IMG/VR virus record: IMGVR_UViG_3300032053_002905
Location: 1 to 29,511 of that record
Length of the DNA stretch: 29,511 nt
Direction: 5' to 3' (one strand)
Source: a virus
Positions 1 through 8,003 of this stretch are shown in pieces; positions within the stretch are counted from its first letter, which is position 1; the number at the start of each line of letters is the position of its first letter. Below the pieces are notes generated by a model, which saw only the letters and a program-made list of their open reading frames with translations, made no database searches and was not told the DNA's origin. Made by a program: the position numbers and the translations under genes.

Positions 1-681
1 TTCCTTTTCCCACTTGCGTTTGAACAGGGAAAACACACTTGAGGAATACTTCCGTGAGTAGGCCACGTCATTGTGGAACAACTCTCTATAAGAAGCAGAA
101 CCGTAGTGATAGATAAACGATTTGCGGGCTATGACTGTTTTCCACCCGCCCAGCTTAATCCGCATACAGATGTCGTTATCCTCGCCACCACCCATCTTGA
201 ATTGCTCATCGAATAGCCCTATCTGGGTAAGTGCATCTCTCCGAAAGAACATACAAACGCCCGATACCTCATCACACCAACTGTACTCATCGCCCTGGTT
301 ATGGTCGACGTGCTGAAGTCCTTGCGTCTCTGAGAATGTGGGAGCTACCAGCCCAACCTTCTCATCCTTAAACGCCTTGAGCATCTCAGTCATCCAGTTT
401 GGCGTAGCAACGGTGTCCAGGTTTAACACCATGATATACTCGCCCTTAGCCTCTGCGATGCCTCTGTTGACAGTCCTGGGGAATCCTAGAGCTATCTCGT
501 TATGCAGGACGGTTGCCCTGTACTGTTTCAGGAAGTCGAACTCGCCCCTCGCTATGCCATCGCAGACCAGGATTAGCTCGTACTTCTCAGGCGTGTAGGC
601 GGCTATACTGTCAAGGCACACCCTAAGAAGGTCTGGCCTAAACCTGATTGGTATGATTATTGAGACTAAGCCTTCTTGCAT
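1..681 (-). CDS. Family 2 glycosyltransferase, 3' end cut off by the window
   Basis: The frame is open from the ATG at 681 to the window edge, giving 227 residues without a stop, so the C-terminus lies outside. The N-terminus MQEGLVSIIIPIRFRP is the first strand of a GT-A fold, followed by a VCDG motif (residues 39-42) and LNLDTVATP (86-94), the usual nucleotide-sugar and metal-binding region. A later GGGEDNDICMR segment matches the ED region of GT2 enzymes. Such enzymes move a sugar from a nucleotide donor to an acceptor; the acceptor cannot be told from the sequence. The start overlaps the upstream methyltransferase stop by 16 nt, so the two are probably translationally coupled. A role in modifying a host or virion glycan is inferred from the neighbouring deacetylase and methyltransferase. 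Confidence 0.85.
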   Translation of the reverse strand, partial: MQEGLVSIIIPIRFRPDLLRVCLDSIAAYTPEKYELILVCDGIARGEFDFLKQYRATVLHNEIALGFPRTVNRGIAEAKGEYIMVLNLDTVATPNWMTEMLKAFKDEKVGLVAPTFSETQGLQHVDHNQGDEYSWCDEVSGVCMFFRRDALTQIGLFDEQFKMGGGEDNDICMRIKLGGWKTVIARKSFIYHYGSASYRELFHNDVAYSRKYSSSVFSLFKRKWEKE

Positions 682-1211
682 AGAATCACCTTTATGTCCG
701 CAATCACATTCCAGAAGTGCCTCATGGCAAATTCCAGGTCATCTTTAGGGAATCCCCTGAACTCCTCCTCTATGACATAGGACACATCTTCAAGAATGAA
801 ATCGGCGTGTATCGGGTAGTGCTCAAGGTTGTTATCCTTGAGGTACTTCTTTGTGTAATAGAGAAAGGTCGCTTCCGAGATTGTTCTTTTATGAGTGGGG
901 TCTTGCCACGCTCTTACCGATGTATAGTAAGGGGCTACGAAGGTGACCTTGCCGCCGACTTTTAATATCCTATAGACCTCGTTCATAAACATTATCAGGT
1001 CTGAAGTGTGCTCAATATAATGACGGCAAAATATCTCGTCTATGGAGTTATCCTCGAAAGGCCACGGATACTTCTCTAAATCCCAACACACATCTGCTTG
1101 CGTGCCAACCAGGGTGATGTCTACTCCCAGATAGCCTGCGAGCTTATTGTTGCCGCACGCCAAATCCAGTCTCTTAATCGCACCCTCCTGAGATAAAGTT
1201 GAACTCTCCAT
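666..1211 (-). CDS. Class I SAM-dependent methyltransferase
   Basis: This 181-aa protein has a Rossmann-type SAM-binding start, KRLDLACGNN (motif I, about residues 14-23), then YLGVDI with an acidic end to strand 2. FCRHYIEHTSDLIMFMNEVY and RILKVGGKVTFVAPYY follow, typical of the small-molecule Methyltransf_11 type. No DNA-binding target-recognition domain is present, so a sugar or other small acceptor is more likely than DNA. It overlaps the upstream deacetylase by 38 nt and the downstream glycosyltransferase by 16 nt, which makes a coupled three-gene cassette. The fold is clear; the substrate is unknown. Confidence 0.8.
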   Translation of the reverse strand: MESSTLSQEGAIKRLDLACGNNKLAGYLGVDITLVGTQADVCWDLEKYPWPFEDNSIDEIFCRHYIEHTSDLIMFMNEVYRILKVGGKVTFVAPYYTSVRAWQDPTHKRTISEATFLYYTKKYLKDNNLEHYPIHADFILEDVSYVIEEEFRGFPKDDLEFAMRHFWNVIADIKVILCKKA

Positions 1212-1641
1212 TCTCTATCCCCTCCAATGACTTATCGTAGATATGGGTGTTGATAATATCTCTCTGCTGGAATGTACCCTTTAGCGGTTGTATTCTGAAT
1301 TGATGAGCGATAAACCCGAACCCCAATTCCCTCAGTATCGGGTAGGTCGAGGCGGTCATCTGGAATCCAGGTGCTCGGAAGCCGAACCGCTTGGGCAAAT
1401 ACGGTCTGAGAGCTTTCAATCCTTTCAAGATATATTCCCTCTGGTTAGCCCTCTCGCACTCTGGCGGGTAGGTATGCTCCCAGCCGTGGACGCCGACCTC
1501 TATCCAATCCCTCTTGAGGTACTTACCCGCATCCTTGCCCCTGACGAAGCAGTTGACTTTCAAGGCGGGAACCTTCTCCCTTAGTCTTTCCAGCTTGTAG
1601 AACTCCGCCTCGTTCACGTCATCACAAATCAGGAAGGTCAC
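1174..1641 (-). CDS. Polysaccharide deacetylase-like (NodB-fold) protein
   Basis: The protein is 155 aa. Three motifs recall the NodB/CE4 fold: ICDDVNE (Asp7-Asp8, in place of TFDD), VGVHGWEH (His52 and His56, the metal-binding pair) and FRAPGF (88-93, the third motif). The family removes acetyl groups from N-acetylated sugars using a metal ion. It is shorter than the usual roughly 200-residue domain, so it may be a compact or trimmed version. Translation appears to start at a GTG that shares one base with the preceding stop (TAGTG). No signal peptide is seen, so a cytoplasmic sugar intermediate is a more natural target than an outer polymer. Context links it to the following methyltransferase and glycosyltransferase. 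Confidence 0.7.
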   Translation of the reverse strand: MTFLICDDVNEAEFYKLERLREKVPALKVNCFVRGKDAGKYLKRDWIEVGVHGWEHTYPPECERANQREYILKGLKALRPYLPKRFGFRAPGFQMTASTYPILRELGFGFIAHQFRIQPLKGTFQQRDIINTHIYDKSLEGIENGEFNFISGGCD

Positions 1642-2048
1642 TAAACCCCCATCCTGATTTTAACCTTGTCAATAAACCTCACCCTGTACTGTATTCCAGG
1701 CGTGGAGTCTGCGGGATCGAGTGCCTTCAAGTCTACGGAACTTAACGAGATACTAGACTTTGCTTTTATCTCTATCACCCTCAGCATAGCCTCGTCTGTG
1801 ACTTCCGTATTATGTGGGTCATACTTGGTAGTGAATGTCTCTGCGTCGACTACTGTCAATTCCTCGATGTCTTTCTGGTCGGGCATTTTATCCAGTTCCT
1901 TGTCATCCACTAAGACGACCAGCCAGCATATTCCTGTTTCTAACTCGTCACAGTAAATATGCTCTAGGCAATTTACCCCCAAGAATCCTTCGGGGTAAAT
2001 CATCTTGCCCTTCTCATCTGACCTCACCCTGATTTTTAGCAGTTTCAT
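1641..2048 (-). CDS. Hypothetical protein, 135 aa, after the tail genes
   Basis: I do not recognise this family. The protein is acidic and looks globular, with a beta-rich start (MKLLKIRVRSDEKGKMIYPE) and no membrane segment. A strong TAAGGAGGAAAC site lies directly before the ATG at 2048. It sits between the distal tail protein and the sugar-modifying cassette, and its stop shares one base with the deacetylase GTG. A minor tail or host-recognition role would be a guess based only on position. Confidence 0.7.
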   Translation of the reverse strand: MKLLKIRVRSDEKGKMIYPEGFLGVNCLEHIYCDELETGICWLVVLVDDKELDKMPDQKDIEELTVVDAETFTTKYDPHNTEVTDEAMLRVIEIKAKSSISLSSVDLKALDPADSTPGIQYRVRFIDKVKIRMGV

Positions 2049-2057
2049 GTTTCCTCC

Positions 2058-2159
2058 TTAGATATACCGATTTATTTCAGCCTTAAGGACTTTGTATTTA
2101 TTGATAAGTTCAACGTTTGCCTGATAATAGCGTTGGTTATATTCTCTATGAGAGTCCAT
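2058..2159 (-). CDS. Small protein, 33 aa
   Basis: The ATG at 2159 opens a 33-codon frame reading MDSHREYNQRYYQANVELIN and ending KYKVLKAEINRYI. It fills the gap between the distal tail protein (stop 2 nt upstream) and the 135-aa gene, and its TAA is directly followed by the next gene's AAGGAGG site. The sequence is charged, Tyr-rich and probably one helix. The ribosome site is weak, so coupling to the preceding stop is likely. Function is unknown. Confidence 0.5.
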   Translation of the reverse strand: MDSHREYNQRYYQANVELINKYKVLKAEINRYI

Positions 2160-2161
2160 TT

Positions 2162-2908
2162 TCAAATGAACCGGTTCCTATAGGTGATTTTGAGTGTACC
2201 CAGGTTGGTGCCATGCCCCGTCACCTTTATGTCATTTGCGCCGGGGCCTAATCTTGGGAATTTGCCAGTCACGGTAGCCATGCTCGCAGTGCCCGTTTTC
2301 TTGACCAGCCAGGTTGTCGAATCCACTTCCAGCGTATCTGTAATGAGCAATGCCCCAGTCCATACCAGTGCCTCAGCCGATGAGACGTTCTCTATCGTGA
2401 GTGAGGTCGCCACGGTAGCCCCTGAGAATAGGTAGACCGGCTCAATAGTCGCGTTCCCGCCTGTGGTTTCAACCACGGTGCAGGGTGAAGCAGTAATAGG
2501 GGTATGAGAAGTTGCGACCTCTGAGACATCGTAAGCTCGTGCATCCGGGCAGTAGAAACTGAGTAAGCCCCTCCATGCACCGGGCGACACCAATCCCCCA
2601 GACATATCCCGGAAGTGAGCCAGCCAGTAGCGGTCTGTCAACGCGGTAAGGGATAGTTTGCACGGCTCCTCTTCGTTGAGCATACCCCGCACAATGGATA
2701 ACAATGCGTGTATATCTGTATAGACGGCTGTTGTTGCAATCAGGACTTCCAGTTCTATACTGCGAGGCTGTTGCTTCCCCTTCCAGGTATAAGCCTTTTC
2801 CTGTAGTTGCGCGGCATCTATACCATATTGCAGACTATCCTTATCAGCACGTAGGACTGTGACGCCATAGTTGGCTAATGGTATCGAGTTGAAACTAACT
2901 CCGGCCAT
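2162..2908 (-). CDS. Distal tail (Dit)-like siphovirus tail protein
   Basis: This 248-aa protein directly follows the tape measure gene (14-nt overlap), the normal place for the distal tail protein that forms the hub between tail tube and baseplate. The N-terminal half shows the Sipho_tail pattern: a small beta domain with PRSIELEVLI, a long helix-loop with DIHALLSIVRGML, then YWLAHF and SFYCPDARAYD. The C-terminal half is beta-rich and ends KITYRNRFI, as in Dit beta-sandwich domains. The assignment rests on family pattern plus position. Confidence 0.75.
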   Translation of the reverse strand: MAGVSFNSIPLANYGVTVLRADKDSLQYGIDAAQLQEKAYTWKGKQQPRSIELEVLIATTAVYTDIHALLSIVRGMLNEEEPCKLSLTALTDRYWLAHFRDMSGGLVSPGAWRGLLSFYCPDARAYDVSEVATSHTPITASPCTVVETTGGNATIEPVYLFSGATVATSLTIENVSSAEALVWTGALLITDTLEVDSTTWLVKKTGTASMATVTGKFPRLGPGANDIKVTGHGTNLGTLKITYRNRFI

Positions 2909-5558
2909 AAGCGAACCCCCTCAGTCTTTCCAGTCTGTATAATTCCTGGGCAATACGTTCCACATCTGCCTGTTCCCGCACGACCAGGGAGGCTATATTG
3001 AAGTTGTTGGTATTGGTTATGTTGCTTGCTCCTCCGGCACCCACGGGAGTTATTATCTCTCCACCGTGCACCATTGCCAGGGAAGGAATACCGATGGGGC
3101 CAGGGACGATACCGCCTTTTGCGTATGACATGAATCCCCCGCCTATACCTGCCGCTTGATTGACTACCATTTCAACAACATCTGCGGCAGTCATAACGTG
3201 TCCCGACGGCGCTACCATTCCAATCCAGTTTGAATAAGATGCTGCTATAGTGCCAGCATCAGTAGGGGTTACAGATGGCGCATAGGGCGTTCCTAACATT
3301 GCCGCAGTCTGTGTGGCTGCTCCTATTTCCTGCAATACAGATTGCGCAGTTGTACTTAATTGCGCTGGCATTTGGCTCCCTATATCCGCGAGTTGCGCTT
3401 GCGATAGGTTGTTGAGGGAGGCTTGCGCCTCGGCAAGTCCCCAGGTAGCAGTCGTAGCATCAACCAGAGCACCCATAAGAATGGCTAACTGAATAGCACT
3501 TTCCCCGAACATAAGATTCATCGGATCGGTAGTGGCTAATAGATTACCGATTGCGAGATTGATCTGTTCTACTGATAACTTTGCAGCACTCGCAGGCGTT
3601 AGAAATTCCAAAACACTTATCCCGAGTGTATTGATAGCCCCTGTGGTATCCCCGGCCTTAATCCCTGCATCTGCTAACTTTGTACCTACCTCATCTAGCC
3701 CCATGCCCATCGAGTGTGCTTTGAGTATCACGGAATCATAGGTAGTACCGAGTATTCCTAATATGGAATTTTCAAACTGAGATTGTGTGATTATATCAGC
3801 TATACTGGCGCCATACTCTTTCGAGTATTGAGTGAGGTTGCCCAGTTCCCCTGCATAGATTCTAGCTAACCCAATGGCATCGCCTTCGACCACATTGTTT
3901 TCGGCCATCTTCCGGGATATTTCGTCTACGGCGATACCCCTATCCATCAGGGCGTTGAATATATCCTTGTAATCAAGCCCCAGTACCCCGAGTTGGCTAT
4001 GCTCTAAGGTATACGCATCTTTAAGTTTTACGAGACCGGGGATAAGTTTCTCAATAGCCTCCGAGTAATCATCAAGGTTTTCTCCGGTGGTAACTACTGC
4101 GCCCCCAAGTCCCTCAGTGGAATCGGTCAGATTATCTGTTGCCTCTGTTACCTTTTGTGTTTCCTCTTTTAGTGGAGGCATCCCCATCATAAGGCGTCGG
4201 GTATTTTCCTTAGCCCTATCAGTAGCCTTAGCGTTATCGTCAAGCGCCTCTGTGGTATCTTCAACAGCGGTTGTGACTTTTGGCAACTCGGTACGGCCAG
4301 TTTTCAGGGATTCACACCACGCATAAGTATCATCTACAGCCCCGCGTACCTTATCGGCTGCGCCTTTCATGGCGTTGCCCCAATCCTTATTGAAGAAACC
4401 AACAATATCTCCACCCACATCCAGAATAGAGGCAATCACATTGAGGAATGGCCTGATAGCGTAGTCAATTATGGCCTGGATAGATTCGGCAAATGTCTTC
4501 TTAATCTCAAACCAGAGGTCGGAGAAGAAGCCTGCAATATGATCCCAGTTCTTCCAGAGAGCAATACCCGCAGCTACCAGTGCAGTAGCCGCTATCACTG
4601 CTAACCCTATGGGGCCTGTAGCAACAGTCATCGCCAACCCAAAAGCAGCAAACCCGGTCGCCAGCGTGGGTAGCAATAGCCCCAGCGTCCCCAGGATTAG
4701 CAACAGACCGCCTATGGCTACCACGGCTATACCAATGACCTTGGCAAGCTCGGGGTTAGCCTCAATCCATTCTTTGACCTTTGTTATAATAGGCGTGATG
4801 AAGTCTATCAGCCCCTTCATTGCAGGTGCGAGCAAACCCCCTACAGTATCCGCCAGTTCCCCCATGCTAATCTTCAGGGCTTCCATCTGACCTTGTAGTG
4901 TCTTGGAGTAGGCTTCGGATTGACCAGCGAAGGCTTGGCGAGCTAATGCCCACTTTTCCTCTTCGGTTGCGGCGTCCTTAATTGCCGGGACGAATACTTG
5001 TAGCCCACGCCAATTACCAGCCAGCGCCATACTTACTGCTTGAGATGCCGAAGCAAGGTCTACCCCCTTGCCCCTGGCGATGTCCATTGCCATACCCATC
5101 AATTCCTGCGCCTTGGCTACATCATGTGTGCCCAGGATAAGGCGGGATAGAGAGTCGCGCTGTTCCTCATCGGAGAAACCCAGTTTGAGTTGACTGGCAA
5201 TCACACTTTCTATAGATTGCTTCCGGTCATCATAACTGAGCCCCATATTCGCCATAGCCTGACGGAGTTTGGAGATAGACTGTTCTTCTTCGGCGTACGA
5301 TTTTATGGCTAAAGCGGCAGCACCAAGTATGGCTCCGCCTATGGCAACGGCAACGATAGAGACCTTCTTTAATGCCTCGGCTTTTGCTTTGCCCAACTGT
5401 TCGAAATACTTCTCGCAGTCAGCCGCCTCTTGCTTTGCTGTTGCCACCAGCTTGTCAGAGGCGGTTTTCATCTGTGTCTGGGCGTCGCTAAGTCCTTTAG
5501 TAAGTCCAGAAGAATCAACGCCCAGCTTCAGAAGGGCATCGCCGATTGTCAACGCCAT
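2895..5558 (-). CDS. Tail tape measure protein
   Basis: At 887 aa this is the longest gene here. It lies between the tail assembly chaperones and the Dit-like gene, where tape measure genes sit. The start (ALTIGDALLKLGVDSSGLTK followed by a Lys/Gln/Glu-rich helical stretch) is typical. Hydrophobic segments lie near residues 67-85 and about 270-340 (for example IGIAVVAIGGLLLILGTLG); in such proteins these serve channel formation during DNA ejection. The middle holds repeated LGLDYKDIF / LGTTYDSVI-like helical units. The C-terminus has NITNTNNFNIASLVVREQAD, common at tape measure ends. The ATG immediately follows the chaperone TAA. Protein length should scale with tail length. Confidence 0.93.
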   Translation of the reverse strand: MALTIGDALLKLGVDSSGLTKGLSDAQTQMKTASDKLVATAKQEAADCEKYFEQLGKAKAEALKKVSIVAVAIGGAILGAAALAIKSYAEEEQSISKLRQAMANMGLSYDDRKQSIESVIASQLKLGFSDEEQRDSLSRLILGTHDVAKAQELMGMAMDIARGKGVDLASASQAVSMALAGNWRGLQVFVPAIKDAATEEEKWALARQAFAGQSEAYSKTLQGQMEALKISMGELADTVGGLLAPAMKGLIDFITPIITKVKEWIEANPELAKVIGIAVVAIGGLLLILGTLGLLLPTLATGFAAFGLAMTVATGPIGLAVIAATALVAAGIALWKNWDHIAGFFSDLWFEIKKTFAESIQAIIDYAIRPFLNVIASILDVGGDIVGFFNKDWGNAMKGAADKVRGAVDDTYAWCESLKTGRTELPKVTTAVEDTTEALDDNAKATDRAKENTRRLMMGMPPLKEETQKVTEATDNLTDSTEGLGGAVVTTGENLDDYSEAIEKLIPGLVKLKDAYTLEHSQLGVLGLDYKDIFNALMDRGIAVDEISRKMAENNVVEGDAIGLARIYAGELGNLTQYSKEYGASIADIITQSQFENSILGILGTTYDSVILKAHSMGMGLDEVGTKLADAGIKAGDTTGAINTLGISVLEFLTPASAAKLSVEQINLAIGNLLATTDPMNLMFGESAIQLAILMGALVDATTATWGLAEAQASLNNLSQAQLADIGSQMPAQLSTTAQSVLQEIGAATQTAAMLGTPYAPSVTPTDAGTIAASYSNWIGMVAPSGHVMTAADVVEMVVNQAAGIGGGFMSYAKGGIVPGPIGIPSLAMVHGGEIITPVGAGGASNITNTNNFNIASLVVREQADVERIAQELYRLERLRGFAYGRS

Positions 5559-5768
5559 TTACTGTACCACCTTAATTTTATTACCCAGTTGCTCAAATAG
5601 TTGTTTGTCTGTTACCACGGTATCAGTCGTTCTCCCCGTATTCGTCCCATTAGACATGGCCTCGTTGATTGCCTTATGCCGTGTGTTAAGTTTCTCTATC
5701 ATCAAGCCCAGCAATTCGTCAGTCCAGTTCTCCGCTATGTATACCGGGTCAAGCCGCCATTCGGTCAA
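5559..5768 (-). CDS. Downstream frame of the tail assembly chaperone (lambda T-like)
   Basis: Taken alone from the first possible start (TTG at 5768) this is 69 aa, beginning with TEWRLDPVYIAENWTDELLG. The TTG has no convincing ribosome site. The frame is open further upstream, back to 5834 and the CCCTTTA heptamer in the preceding gene, so the real product is probably the -1 frameshift fusion: 113 residues of the upstream protein, two slip-site residues, then 89 residues of this frame, about 204 aa in all. The pattern matches lambda gpG-T, where the fused form binds the tape measure while tail tube polymerises. The tape measure gene starts at the next base. Confidence 0.8.
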   Translation of the reverse strand: MTEWRLDPVYIAENWTDELLGLMIEKLNTRHKAINEAMSNGTNTGRTTDTVVTDKQLFEQLGNKIKVVQ

Positions 5769-5794
5769 GAGAAACTCGAAGGTCTCTCCCAGAC

Positions 5795-6172
5795 TTACCT
5801 TTTCAACGCTCCGGCCAGACTGCCCAATAAAGGGAAGGCCACCGCCATAACCTGTTCTATCGCCTTCGCCAGTTCTACCTCTGTCGCGGTGGACTCTATT
5901 TCCTCCCGGTTCAAAGTCTTGGCATAGGCAAAGAACAGGTCGGTTGTCTGGTCTGGCATATCGACCAGCATAGCTGTGATGGCACGGTCGAACCCCGTGG
6001 CATCGTCTGTTGTGGTTTTAGCGTAGGCGGGCAGCCTACCAAATAGACTAGCTGCCCGCTTGCGCCATTCTCTCGCGTCCTTAATTACCAGCAATGGAAT
6101 GTTGTATTCCTTGCCGGCCAGAATTACCGTGATCGGTGACTTGAACACCTTATCTTCTTCTGTGCGTTCCAC
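5795..6172 (-). CDS. Tail assembly chaperone, upstream frame (lambda G-like)
   Basis: This 125-aa protein lies between the major tail proteins and the tape measure gene, the standard place for tail chaperones. The start is GTG at 6172 with AGGAGG a few bases upstream. It opens with a short beta segment (ITVILAGKEYNIPLL) and continues as helices, as expected for the gpG-like class. Near its 3' end the codons CCT TTA form the C_CCT_TTA slippery site, after which the -1 frame stays open through the next gene. The short form should be the major product and the fused form minor. Confidence 0.82.
   Translation of the reverse strand: MERTEEDKVFKSPITVILAGKEYNIPLLVIKDAREWRKRAASLFGRLPAYAKTTTDDATGFDRAITAMLVDMPDQTTDLFFAYAKTLNREEIESTATEVELAKAIEQVMAVAFPLLGSLAGALKR
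5828..5834 (-). promoter_or_regulatory. Programmed -1 ribosomal frameshift site, C_CCT_TTA
   Basis: On the minus strand the heptamer CCCTTTA sits in the upstream chaperone frame as C CCT TTA (TTA at 5830-5828, CCT at 5833-5831), an exact X_XXY_YYZ slippery heptamer. Slipping back one base gives CCC TTT, and the -1 frame then has no stop until 5559. It lies 31 bases before the zero-frame stop. Fusions of this kind between two tail chaperone frames are well established in siphoviruses. I did not find a clear downstream pseudoknot by eye. Confidence 0.82.
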
Positions 6173-6185
6173 GATCCCTCCTTTT

Positions 6186-7001
6186 TTATCTAGGTACTAC
6201 CACCTGGTCAGCGAAACTTGCCAGCACTCCCGTAGCTGTTGAGGTCACAGAACCCAACGCGTAAAACAGGCGTAGTGCCTTACCAACAGTTATGGCAACT
6301 CCTGTCACCGTTAGGGTTATAGTGGAACCAGCGACTGAGGCACCACTAAAGTATCTGGTTGTAGGAGCAAAATCCGCCTCCGTAAACCAGAACTCGCTCG
6401 CTGTTGTTATACCCCCAACCCCTATTACTGCCGCCATCGGAGTGCTAAAAAGGGCATCAATAGTCAATCCATTTGCCGCACTCTTTGTTGAAGCACCCAC
6501 TACTAATGTGGGAGGGACTGCTCCAGCATCATACTTTGTACCAAACACTCCGGCATCCGAAACGAGTGCAGAGAACGTCATCGGCACTACCGATACATCC
6601 CCTTTCTTATAAGGGGTGGTAACTTCGCCAGTCGGGTTGACGTTGTTCAGGATGATTACACGTTCTTTCCCAGCCGGATTAAGACCTCTTAGGGTTAGTC
6701 GGTGTGCCTGTAATGTTCCGCCGCCGATTGTAGTAATGGCTCCGGTTGTGGCTACAGCACCCGGAATGGCTGCGGTTAAATTAGCCAGTGTGCCTTCTGC
6801 AACATTCAGGGTTACATCAACTTCCTGGTCGGTTAGTCTCCGTATAAGCGTCCCGTTCTGTTCTTCGACCTTAATGTTCGCCATCGTACTACGGACTGAC
6901 ATGGATACCCCATCCACGGTGAACCCAATGACTCTAGCAAGTATGCCAACGCCCAAGGTGATCTCAGCATCACCCACTAATACATTCGCAGTTGTACCCA
7001 T
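6186..7001 (-). CDS. Major tail protein paralogue with extra C-terminal domain
   Basis: The first roughly 160 of 271 residues match the product of the gene just upstream: both start MGTTANVLVG and share MSVRSTMANIKVEE, IRRLTDQEVD, NPTGEV and PYKKG. This is the tail-tube subunit. After KYDAG, about 105 further residues form a Thr/Ala/Val-rich, probably Ig-like or big-domain beta-sandwich (from VPPTLVVGAS to the end ADQVVVPR) that the shorter copy lacks. In other siphoviruses such domains decorate the outside of the tube. It has a GGAGG site before the ATG. Both copies may be built into one tube, or one may act as a minor form. Confidence 0.78.
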   Translation of the reverse strand: MGTTANVLVGDAEITLGVGILARVIGFTVDGVSMSVRSTMANIKVEEQNGTLIRRLTDQEVDVTLNVAEGTLANLTAAIPGAVATTGAITTIGGGTLQAHRLTLRGLNPAGKERVIILNNVNPTGEVTTPYKKGDVSVVPMTFSALVSDAGVFGTKYDAGAVPPTLVVGASTKSAANGLTIDALFSTPMAAVIGVGGITTASEFWFTEADFAPTTRYFSGASVAGSTITLTVTGVAITVGKALRLFYALGSVTSTATGVLASFADQVVVPR

Positions 7002-7022
7002 AATTAACCTCCACTTTTATTA

Positions 7023-7559
7023 CTAGGCATCAGTTACCGTTCCAAATACACCGACACTACTCGCCAGTGCCGAGAACGTGACCGGAAGAACTGATATTTC
7101 TCCCTTTTTGTATGGTATACCAACTTCTCCAGTCGGATTTACAGAAGGGATTGCTATGGTACGAGTACCACCCGCTGGGTCGAGTCCTACAACCGACAGG
7201 GTAAACTCCTGCAATAATGAACTGCCTGCATACCCGCCGCCAATCGTGACTACTGTTCCGCCGACGTTGATTGCACTCCCTGGAATAGCGGCGACCATAT
7301 TCTTTAGTGTACCTTCTGCGAATGTAAAGGTAATGTCAACTTCCTGGTCAGTCAGCCTGCGGATGATAGTCCCCACCACCTCTTCGACCTTGATATTCGC
7401 CATCGTAGACCTCACGGACATTGTTACGCCATCCACTGTGAAGAACGTAGCAATGGTATTCGTGGGCGCTGTCATTTCCTTCAATCCACCTGACATCAGT
7501 GCTTTGGTGGTAATAGTTACCGCTGCCACTCCTACAAGTACATTAGCTGTTGTTCCCAT
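7023..7559 (-). CDS. Major tail protein (tail tube subunit), short copy
   Basis: This 178-aa protein follows the tail terminator gene and precedes a longer paralogue, which suits a major tail protein. It is beta-rich and shares blocks MGTTANVLVG, MSVRSTMANIKVEE, IRRLTDQEVD and PYKKG with the downstream copy. A 12-residue segment with KALMSGGLKEM near the N-terminus is not in the other copy. A strong AGAGGAGG site precedes the ATG. It ends right where the extra domain of the other copy begins, so it is the core tube form. Confidence 0.78.
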   Translation of the reverse strand: MGTTANVLVGVAAVTITTKALMSGGLKEMTAPTNTIATFFTVDGVTMSVRSTMANIKVEEVVGTIIRRLTDQEVDITFTFAEGTLKNMVAAIPGSAINVGGTVVTIGGGYAGSSLLQEFTLSVVGLDPAGGTRTIAIPSVNPTGEVGIPYKKGEISVLPVTFSALASSVGVFGTVTDA

Positions 7560-7574
7560 TTATTAAGCCTCCTC

Positions 7575-8003
7575 TTAAATTTTTACCATGATATTGAAAA
7601 AGGTTAGCACCCTGAAATAGTTTGGAATATCGTTGGCGTTTTGCCCCGGGTTATCCATCAGGTCTTGCCCCTGTACCTCCTCAATGGCGCTTTCGATATA
7701 ATAGGTTATCCCCAAAATGGTTACGGCTATGTGTTGAATCCCCTGGAGCGCATCGTAGAGCTTGCGATATACATTCCGTGCCGTAATGGGGTTGTCCGCC
7801 CAGCAATCGAATTGAACGCTCGGCACTGGTAGGTCGGGGATATACGGCGATGAAGCTCCGCCCCGGGTGAAGAACCCTATAGCAGGCAGGACTGCATTCT
7901 CCGGTAAGCGTGGGGCATATATCCTAGTGCCCACCACAGCCACCAGGCCTGCGTTGGCTGCCAGGTACGCACGGATAATAGAGTTAGTATCGGCTAAACT
8001 CAT
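7575..8003 (-). CDS. Tail terminator / tail completion protein (DUF3168-like)
   Basis: The protein is 142 aa. An N-terminal helix (ADTNSIIRAYLAANAGLVAV) is followed by GTRIYAPRLPENAVLPAIGF, then an FDCWADN segment and VYRKLYDALQGI. This is the gpU/DUF3168-like pattern of tail-terminator proteins that cap the tail tube and dock to the head. It starts with an ATGA overlap on the preceding HK97-gp10-like gene, and the tail tube genes follow directly, as in lambda and HK97 gene order. Confidence 0.75.
   Translation of the reverse strand: MSLADTNSIIRAYLAANAGLVAVVGTRIYAPRLPENAVLPAIGFFTRGGASSPYIPDLPVPSVQFDCWADNPITARNVYRKLYDALQGIQHIAVTILGITYYIESAIEEVQGQDLMDNPGQNANDIPNYFRVLTFFNIMVKI

Noticed and set aside
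5795-5806. TTGAAAAGG next to the chaperone stop as the frameshift site
   Set aside because: It does not fit X_XXY_YYZ in the zero frame; the CCCTTTA heptamer upstream does, and the -1 frame is open from there.
5269-5850. Plus-strand 193-aa open frame opposite tape measure and chaperone genes
   Set aside because: Composition is that of an antisense shadow and it crosses three real genes.
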